64,000 bases of DNA from Pseudonocardia endophytica (GTDB taxonomy: Bacteria > Actinomycetota > Actinomycetes > Mycobacteriales > Pseudonocardiaceae): contig NZ_SMFZ01000001.1 of the NCBI RefSeq assembly GCF_004339565.1, forward strand, positions 1,488,001 through 1,552,000, read 5' to 3'. The notes beneath the pieces are model-generated. The model was not told the origin of the DNA and did not search any database. It was given only the letters and a program-made list of their open reading frames with translations. Below, one piece after another: positions 58,340-64,000 of the stretch (position 1 is the first letter of the stretch; each line of letters begins with the position of its first letter). A program made the position numbers and the translations under genes.

Positions 58340-59527
58340 TCACGCGCCCAGCACGCCGTCGGCCCGCAGCCGGGCGATCTGCTCGTCGGACATCCCGGCC
58401 TCGCGCAGCACCTCGTCGCCGTGTTCGCCGAGCCGCGGAGCGCCCCGGACCGCCGGTGCGTGCGTCCCGTCGCCGAACGAGAGCGGGAGCCGCGGCAGCG
58501 TCAGGTCGCCCTCCGACGGGTGCGTGACCTGCTCGAACATCCCGACGGCGGCCAGGTGCGGGTCGTCGAACAGGTCGTCGGGCGTGAGCACCGGCTGCGC
58601 GGGGATGCCGAGCGGTTCCAGCACGGAGACCCACTCGTCGGTGGTGCGGGCCGGCATCTCGTCGGCCAGCAGCCCGTAGAGCTCGTCGATGTGCCGGGTC
58701 CGGTCGGTGATCGTGGCGAACCGGGGGTCCGACGCGAGGTCCGCGCGGCCGATCAGGTCGAAGAACGCGAGCCACTGCTTGTCGGTGTAGACGACGACGC
58801 CGAGGTGCCCGTCGGCCGTGCGGTACGGCCTGCGGTGCGGGCTGGCCGTGCGCGCGTACCCGGTCGGTGCGTCCGGGTCGAGCACGCGTGCGTTCTGCTG
58901 CTCGAGCAGCACGAACGACGTCATCGTCTCGAACATCGGGACCTCGGTGAACCCACCGCGCCCGGAACGCTCCCGGGCGAACAGCGCGGCGTTCACGGCC
59001 GCGAGCCCCATCACGCCGACCGTCTTGTCCGCGACGACGGAGCGGACGTAGTCCGGATCGCCGGCACCGCCCTGCAGGCCGGCGAGCCCGCTGGCGGCCT
59101 GCACGACGTCGTCGTAGGCGGCCCGGTCGCGGTAGGGCCCGCCCTCGCCGAACCCGCGGAGCGCGACGTAGACGAGCCGCTCGTCGGCGGAGCACAGTTC
59201 GTCGGGACCCAGGCCGAGACGGGCGACCGCCTGCGGACGCATGTTCGTGACGAACACGTCCGCACCGGCGAGCAGGCACCGCATGGCGTCCCGCCCGCCG
59301 GGCGACTTGAGGTCGAGCGCGACCGAGCGCTTGCCGTGGTTGGCCGCCAGGAAGATCGGACCCATCCCCGGATGGCGGCCGGACCCGACGTGCCGCAGCA
59401 CGTCGCCGTCGTGTGTCTCGACCTTGACCACGTCGGCTCCCATGCGCGCCATCAGCATGGTCGTGTAGGGACCGAGGAACGTCGTGGTCAGGTCGACGAC
59501 GCGGACGCCGTCCAGCGGGGAGTTCAC
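58340..59527 (-). CDS. CaiB/BaiF family CoA-transferase (class III)
   Basis: 395 residues from GTG 59527. Interlocked-dimer fold that moves CoA between carboxylic acids in the cytoplasm. N-terminal block LDGVRVVDLTTTFLGPYTTMLMARMGADVVKVE is diagnostic. The catalytic Asp lies in RDRAAYDDVVQAASGLAGLQG. HRRPYRTADGHLGVVVYTDKQWLAFFDLIG and LGIPAQPVLTPDDLFDDPHL complete the family pattern. The acyl substrate is unknown. The next gene upstream on the strand is a DHA2 MFS starting downstream of a divergent gap; no beta-oxidation genes are adjacent. Confidence 0.93.
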   Translation of the reverse strand: MNSPLDGVRVVDLTTTFLGPYTTMLMARMGADVVKVETHDGDVLRHVGSGRHPGMGPIFLAANHGKRSVALDLKSPGGRDAMRCLLAGADVFVTNMRPQAVARLGLGPDELCSADERLVYVALRGFGEGGPYRDRAAYDDVVQAASGLAGLQGGAGDPDYVRSVVADKTVGVMGLAAVNAALFARERSGRGGFTEVPMFETMTSFVLLEQQNARVLDPDAPTGYARTASPHRRPYRTADGHLGVVVYTDKQWLAFFDLIGRADLASDPRFATITDRTRHIDELYGLLADEMPARTTDEWVSVLEPLGIPAQPVLTPDDLFDDPHLAAVGMFEQVTHPSEGDLTLPRLPLSFGDGTHAPAVRGAPRLGEHGDEVLREAGMSDEQIARLRADGVLGA

Positions 59528-59545
59528 GTCCCCAGTGTGCGTGGA

Positions 59546-61012
59546 TCAGTGCGCGGGCGGGCCTCCCGCGTTCGCCGGCTCCTTACCGGTGAAGAACGCG
59601 ACGCCGACGACGACCACGGCGACCACCGCGGCGACCGTGAACGCGGCGCTCACGCCCGGCACGTCGGGCGCCCCGCCGGACGCCGAGGACAGCGTCATCA
59701 CGGTCACGAACAGTGCTGTCCCGGCCGCGCCCGCGACCTGCTGCAACGTGGTCAGGATCGCGCTGCCGTGCGAGTACAGATGGCCGGGCAACGATCCCAG
59801 CGAGTCCGTCATCAGCGGCGTGAACATCATCGCCAGCGACACCATCATCGCGGTCTGGAGGACCACGACCTCCCAGATCGGGGAGCCGGCGTCCAGCGTG
59901 GTCATCATCCACATCGCCGCGGCGAGCAGCACCGATCCGGGCAGCACCAGGCGGCGGGCGCCGTGGCGGTCGTACACGCGGCCGATGAACGGACCGAGGA
60001 AGCCCATCGCCAGCCCGCCGGGCAGCACGACCAGACCCGCCACGAACGCGCTGCGGCCCAGCACGTCCTGGATGTAGAGCGGCATCATGATGATCGCGCC
60101 GAACAGCGACATGAACCCGAGCGCGACCAGCACCAGCGACACCGTGAACCGCCGGTTCGTGAACGGCCGCAGGTCGAGCAGTGCGGCGTCGCGGCGCTGC
60201 AGGCGCACCTGGCGGTACACGAACGCCACCATCGCGACGATCCCGACCACCAGCGGCAGCCACGGCGGGATGCCGCCGTGCCCGCCGCGCGCCGCCTCCC
60301 CGATCAGCGACAGGCCGTAGACGAGGCCGGCGAACGCGAGCGCGGACAACGGCACCGACAGCACGTCCAGCGGCACCGGCCGTGTCCGGTCGTCGGCGAC
60401 GCGCAGCCAGGTGGCCCCCGCGGCGAGCGCCAGCAGCGCGATCGGCAGCACGATCCAGAACATCCAGCGCCAGCCGAGGGTGGACAGGATCACACCGGAC
60501 AGCGTCGGCCCGACGGCGGGCGCCACCGCGATCACGATCGAGATCGTGCCCATGGTCTGCCCGCGGCGCTCGGCCGGGACCAGCGTCATGATCGTCGTCA
60601 TCAGCAGCGGGATCATCACGGCCGTCCCGCACGCCTGCACCACGCGAGCCGCGAGCAGCACGCCGAAGCCGGGAGCGAGCGCGGCGAGCAACGTGCCCGC
60701 CGAGAACAGGACCATCGACGTCAGGAAGATCGCCCGCGCCGGGAACCGCTGGAGCAGGAACCCGGTGATCGGGATGACCACCGCCATCGTCAGCAGGAAC
60801 CCGCTGGTCAGCCACTGTGCGGTGCCCGCGGAGACCTGCAGGTCCACGATCAGCACCGGCAGGGCCACGCTCATGATCGTCTCGTTCAGGATCATGACGA
60901 ACGCCGATCCGACGAGCAGCGCGATGATCACCTGGGTGGTCGCCGGTGGTCGGTCCGGCGACACCGCGGCGCCCCCCGCGCCCTGGGTGTCGGTGCTCGG
61001 TCCGGTAGTCAT
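59546..61012 (-). CDS. DHA2-family MFS exporter (EmrB/QacA branch)
   Basis: 488 residues, ATG 61012 with GGGGG six bases upstream. About 14 hydrophobic segments in the inner membrane. TM1 has FVMILNETIMSVALPVL, TM4 region RVVQACGTAVMIPLLMTTIM, motif C VAPAVGPTLSGVILSTLGWRWMFW. The pattern with MILNETI at TM1 is that of the DHA2 multidrug exporters of Gram-positive bacteria (LmrB-like). Substrate unknown. It may be co-transcribed with the CoA-transferase 18 bp downstream; the divergent neighbour is the geranylgeranyl-reductase-type gene. Confidence 0.92.
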   Translation of the reverse strand: MTTGPSTDTQGAGGAAVSPDRPPATTQVIIALLVGSAFVMILNETIMSVALPVLIVDLQVSAGTAQWLTSGFLLTMAVVIPITGFLLQRFPARAIFLTSMVLFSAGTLLAALAPGFGVLLAARVVQACGTAVMIPLLMTTIMTLVPAERRGQTMGTISIVIAVAPAVGPTLSGVILSTLGWRWMFWIVLPIALLALAAGATWLRVADDRTRPVPLDVLSVPLSALAFAGLVYGLSLIGEAARGGHGGIPPWLPLVVGIVAMVAFVYRQVRLQRRDAALLDLRPFTNRRFTVSLVLVALGFMSLFGAIIMMPLYIQDVLGRSAFVAGLVVLPGGLAMGFLGPFIGRVYDRHGARRLVLPGSVLLAAAMWMMTTLDAGSPIWEVVVLQTAMMVSLAMMFTPLMTDSLGSLPGHLYSHGSAILTTLQQVAGAAGTALFVTVMTLSSASGGAPDVPGVSAAFTVAAVVAVVVVGVAFFTGKEPANAGGPPAH

Positions 61013-61187
61013 GCCGTGCCCCCTGCCGGCCCGGCGCTGACCCGGCTCCGGGCACGCCGGAACCTCGTCGCTCTCCGGTGCGGTACCTCCTGATTGAACC
61101 GGAACCCCCCGACAGTTTCACCCACATTCGTCGCCCGCTCCGTCCGCCCGGCGCGAACGGTCTCCGTCAGCGGGCGACAATGACCGG

Positions 61188-62312
61188 GTGCTCTACGACG
61201 TCGTCGTGGTCGGCGCAGGCCCGGCCGGGTCCGCCGCCGCGCTCCGGATCGGGCGTTTCGCACCGGAGCGGTCGGTGCTGCTGCTCGACGCGGCGGACTT
61301 CCCGCGTGACAAGACGTGCGGGGACGGGATCGCCGCGCAGGTGTTCGACCTGCTGCACGCGCTCGGGGTGCACGACGTCGAGGACCTCGGGCCGGTCACG
61401 CCGCGCCTGCGGCTGCGCACCCCGTCCGGGCGCAGCGTCGACCGGGCCTGCCCGCGCCCGAACCGGGTGATCACACGAGTCGCGTTCGACGCCGCGCTGG
61501 TCGGCGCCGCCGTCGCCGGCGGGGCGGAGCTGCGACGGCACCGGGTCCGGGACATGACCGTCCTCGACGACCGCGTGGTGCTGGACGGGACGATCGAGGC
61601 GCGCGCCGTGATCGGCGCGGACGGCGCGAACTCCACGGTGCGGCGACTGCTCGGCGGCGGCCCGGACGAGCGCCCCGGAGACCGCGCCGTCGCGATCCGC
61701 GGCTACGCGCCTGTCTCCCCCGATCCCGGCACCCTGACCATCGAGTACGCCGACGGGCCGTACCCGGCCTACGCGTGGTCGTTCCCGGTCGCCGGGGGCG
61801 GCGCGAACGTCGGTTACGGCGTGTTCGACCGTCGTGGCGGCGGCAACAAGACCGCGCTGACGGAGCGCCTGCGCGAGCTGCTGCCCGGCCAGGAACCCGA
61901 GGCGGCCACCGTTCGCGCGCACCACCTGCCGCTGTCCACCACCCCGCGCTTCCACCCGGACGGCCGTGTCCTGCTGGCCGGTGACGCGGCGGCGAAGATC
62001 AACCCGCTGACCGGGGAGGGGATCTACGACGCGATCGCCTCCGGTGTGCTCGCCGGCCGCGACGCGCTGCTCGGTGCCGACGCGGGTGCGGCCCACCGGG
62101 CGTCGATGACCCGTGCGTTCGCCCGTCACCACCGGCACGTCGGCGCGATCTCCCGGATGGCGGCACGTCCCCGCTTCCTGGACGCCGCGATCTCCGCCGC
62201 CTCGCGCCACCGGCAGGTGTTCGACGCGGCCGTCGAGCTCGGCCTGGCCCAGGGCACGGTCCCGCCTGCCGCCCTGGCCCTGGTCCTGGGCCACCTGGTC
62301 CTGGGCCGCTGA
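61188..62312 (+). CDS. Geranylgeranyl reductase family FAD-dependent oxidoreductase
   Basis: 374 residues from GTG 61188. FAD loop MLYDVVVVGAGPAGSAAALRIG, the family block FPRDKTCGDGIAAQVFDLL with the conserved Cys, ADGANSTVRRLL, and the second FAD motif VLLAGDAAAKINPLTGEGIYDAIASGVLAG. Members saturate double bonds of prenyl chains, for example the beta-isoprene unit of menaquinone (MenJ) or archaeal-type lipids. It lies 564 bp from a UbiA-type prenyltransferase and a UbiG-like methyltransferase, so a joint role in prenylquinone or isoprenoid modification is reasonable but unproved. Confidence 0.9.
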   Translation: MLYDVVVVGAGPAGSAAALRIGRFAPERSVLLLDAADFPRDKTCGDGIAAQVFDLLHALGVHDVEDLGPVTPRLRLRTPSGRSVDRACPRPNRVITRVAFDAALVGAAVAGGAELRRHRVRDMTVLDDRVVLDGTIEARAVIGADGANSTVRRLLGGGPDERPGDRAVAIRGYAPVSPDPGTLTIEYADGPYPAYAWSFPVAGGGANVGYGVFDRRGGGNKTALTERLRELLPGQEPEAATVRAHHLPLSTTPRFHPDGRVLLAGDAAAKINPLTGEGIYDAIASGVLAGRDALLGADAGAAHRASMTRAFARHHRHVGAISRMAARPRFLDAAISAASRHRQVFDAAVELGLAQGTVPPAALALVLGHLVLGR

Positions 62313-62875
62313 GTTCCGGGGCAGCCCGCCAACCCTGCCCCGCCCCGCCGCGGCCCGCCACCGCCGCGCACCGCACCGTGCCGCACCGAGTCCCGCCACC
62401 GCAGCGCACCGCGCCGGGCCGGGCCGGGCCGAGTCCCGTCACCGCGCGAACGGAGCCCTCGTCCAGCCACGCGGCGCGAGTGGACCTCCCGTCCAACCGG
62501 ACGGCGCGAGCGGAGCTCTCGTCCAACGTGGGTCCCTGCGGTGAGGTGAGCGAGCAGCCCGGGCGGTGGAGCGCCACCCGCCGCGCACCGAGATGCAGTT
62601 CAGCGGGACTTATGGATCTCCACACTCCGCTCAGCTGCATCTCGGCACGCCCCCGGTCCGCGAACGGAGCTCGCGTCCGACCTTTCGGTGGCGGAGCTCT
62701 CGTCCAACTCGGATCGCAGCGGCGATGCCGGCGAGCAGCCCTGGCGGTGCAGCTCCGCTCGTCGCACGCACCGAGATGCAGTCCAGCGGGACTTGTGGAT
62801 CTCCGCACCCCGCTCAGCCGCATCTCGACGCGGCCCGTGGCGCGCGAACGGAGCCCCGTCCAATGCGGGGACGGG
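62313..62875. other. Intergenic region with low-complexity and duplicated hairpin units
   Basis: 563 bp. 62330-62450 is C-rich low complexity (CCGCACCG-type words). 62447-62870 holds the duplicated hairpin element listed separately. No coding frame stands out; frames on both strands are broken by the repeat structure. Confidence 0.7.
62511..62862. repeat. Tandem pair of about 182-bp units, each with a long hairpin
   Basis: Unit 1 begins CGGAGCTCTCGTCCAAC at 62511 and unit 2 at 62692. Each contains a hairpin whose arms start CCGAGATGCAG (62588 and 62771) and end in CTGCATCTCGG (62645) or its variant (62827). In unit 1 the 11-base arms are exact. The words GAACGGAGC and CTCGTCC also recur before and after (62447, 62663, 62846). 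Copies are diverged (roughly 75-80% by eye). Confidence 0.85.
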
Positions 62876-63706
62876 TCAGGCCACGACGGCCGGTCCGGCC
62901 ACCAGGAGCAGCCCCACGGCGAGGACGGCCACGAGCAGCACGGCACGGAACGGGGCGCGCGAGCCCGGACGGCGGCGGCCCATGGCGAAGCCGGCTCCGA
63001 GCAGGATGGCGGCCAGTACCGGGACGGACACGGCCGGCCACACCGGAACCGGCGCGGCGAGGGCGATCACCAGCGTCGCACCGAGCAGGAGCACCGCCGC
63101 GGCGACGCGGCTGCCCCGCGCCCCGAGAACGTGCGGGAGGCCGCGGACACCGGTGGCGGCGTCGTCGTCGAGATCCGGGAGCACGTTCGCGAAGTGCGCC
63201 CCACCACCCAGCAGGCCGCCGGCCACCGGGAGCCACCAGGGCGGCAACGGCGAGCCGGGCAGCGCGGCCACCACGAACACCGGCAGCAGCGCGAAGCACA
63301 CCAGGTACGGCAGGAGCGAGAACGGCGTCGACTTGAGCCGCACGTCGTAGGCCAGCCCGGCCCCGACGGCGACCAGGTGCAGCAGCCCGCCGGCCGGTCC
63401 GGCCGCCCACACCGACAGGACCGCGCAGACCGCGACCGCGGCGCCCGTCGCCACCCCGACGGTCCTACGGCCGACCTCCCCCGCGGCGAGCGGTTTGTCC
63501 GTGCGCCCGGTCGCGATGTCGCGGTCGGCGTCGAGCAGGTCGTTCAGCCAGCCGATCGACAGCTGCCCGCTCAGCACGGCCAGTGCCACCAGCACGACCC
63601 CGCCGAGCGTGTTGCCCGTGGTCACGGCCAGTGCCGTCATCACGAGCGTGACGGCCGCGGTGGGCTCCGGGTGGCAGCACCGGAGCAGGACGAGCACGGT
63701 GCGCAC
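62876..63706 (-). CDS. UbiA-family prenyltransferase
   Basis: 276 residues from GTG 63706; GTG 63697 is an alternative and no ribosome site is visible. Inner-membrane protein with eight or nine segments. The first Asp-rich motif is IGWLNDLLDADRDIATGRTDKP (NDxxDxxxD). The second is ANVLPDLDDDAATGVRGLPHVLG. YDVRLKSTPFSLLPYLVCFALLP lies between. These bind Mg-prenyl diphosphate for transfer to an acceptor. The acceptor is unknown; the DDDAATGVRGLP form is common in actinobacterial UbiA proteins outside the menaquinone pathway. Divergent from the UbiG-like gene, 26 bp apart. Confidence 0.9.
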   Translation of the reverse strand: MRTVLVLLRCCHPEPTAAVTLVMTALAVTTGNTLGGVVLVALAVLSGQLSIGWLNDLLDADRDIATGRTDKPLAAGEVGRRTVGVATGAAVAVCAVLSVWAAGPAGGLLHLVAVGAGLAYDVRLKSTPFSLLPYLVCFALLPVFVVAALPGSPLPPWWLPVAGGLLGGGAHFANVLPDLDDDAATGVRGLPHVLGARGSRVAAAVLLLGATLVIALAAPVPVWPAVSVPVLAAILLGAGFAMGRRRPGSRAPFRAVLLVAVLAVGLLLVAGPAVVA

Positions 63707-63732
63707 GCGCAGAGTCTGGCAGCCTCTCCGGT

Positions 63733-64000
63733 GTGCCCGACGCCCCGACCAGAGAGCGGAACGACCCGGGACAGTACGACGACCTGGCTCCCCACTGGTG
63801 GGATCCGCACGGCCCGTTCGCGATGCTGCACTGGCTGGCCGCCGCCCGCGGCGCGCTGGTCCCGCCACCGGCGCGGGGAACGACGCCGCTGCTCGTCGAC
63901 CTCGGTTGTGGCGCAGGCCTGCTCGCGCCGCACGTCGCCGGGTACCGGCACGTCGGCGTCGATCTCACGACGTCGGCGCTGACCCAGGCCGCCGGACACG
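63733..64000 (+). CDS. UbiG-like class I SAM-dependent methyltransferase, 5' part only
   Basis: 89 codons from GTG 63733, cut by the right edge. It starts with a QYDDLAPHWWDPHGPFAMLHWLAAAR block, which is the N-terminus of UbiG-type O-methyltransferases. The SAM-binding motif I LLVDLGCGAGLLAPHVAGY is complete, followed by VGVDLTTSALTQA. It lies divergent from the UbiA-type prenyltransferase with a 26-bp gap, a pairing that suggests methylation of a prenylated aromatic or quinone-like product. Confidence 0.85.
   Translation, partial: MPDAPTRERNDPGQYDDLAPHWWDPHGPFAMLHWLAAARGALVPPPARGTTPLLVDLGCGAGLLAPHVAGYRHVGVDLTTSALTQAAGH

Noticed and set aside
58106..61093. 995-codon plus-strand ORF, His/Arg/Glu-rich
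   Set aside because: Antisense shadow of the CoA-transferase and DHA2 MFS genes, both with clear motifs.

Overview
The window is a piece of chromosome from a very GC-rich actinobacterium. Strong third-position GC, frequent GTG starts, an rrn spacer without tRNA genes and the gene families present fit Pseudonocardiaceae; Pseudonocardia is plausible, but this is an inference and no database search was made.

Left part (1-17.6 kb). All genes on the minus strand: an rrn operon (16S-23S-5S) with its promoter, leader and a strong terminator, followed by ssb (SsbB-like, no acidic tip), ettA, a very long low-complexity protein with two in-frame repeat families, and the start of the large NAD-specific glutamate dehydrogenase, cut by the window edge. 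The ssb-ettA-gdh order matches Rv2478c-Rv2477c-Rv2476c of Mycobacterium tuberculosis; the repeat protein interrupts it. Beyond the rrn promoter lie a methyltransferase-like protein, a PP2C phosphatase and tRNA-Arg(UCU).

Middle part (18-43 kb). Small metabolic and transport modules, several with visible regulator/operator pairs: glutaminase plus MFS (4-base overlap), HtrA-type protease, AI-2E-type permease, amidohydrolase, a frameshifted flavin hydroxylase, a TetR/DUF1348 pair with three operator-like palindromes, a GntR-MFS-deacetylase(PuuE-like)-cupin group, an ArsR-type regulator, a DHA2 MFS, a siderophore-binding lipoprotein with an iron-box-like site, a TetR/TetX-like monooxygenase pair with two palindromes, LtrA, an SMP-30 protein and a fused full-length ABC exporter with one degenerate ATP site.

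Right part (43-64 kb). An intergenic region with tandem repeats, a perfect 24-bp hairpin and a G-run array, then crotonase and VOC genes. A co-directional block at 45-57.7 kb on the minus strand holds, in transcription order: a small secreted protein, a secreted SBP56/methanethiol-oxidase-like protein, a CopD-like membrane protein with a His/Met-rich segment fused to an extracytoplasmic domain, a YeeE/YedE sulfur transporter, another small secreted protein, a TetR regulator, and cydA-cydB-cydD-cydC. This block is the best candidate for an undescribed functional unit (secreted copper-dependent thiol oxidation tied to sulfur uptake and a sulfide-tolerant oxidase). The window ends with a CaiB-type CoA-transferase, a DHA2 MFS, a geranylgeranyl-reductase-type flavoprotein, an intergenic region with duplicated hairpin units, a UbiA-type prenyltransferase and the start of a UbiG-like methyltransferase.
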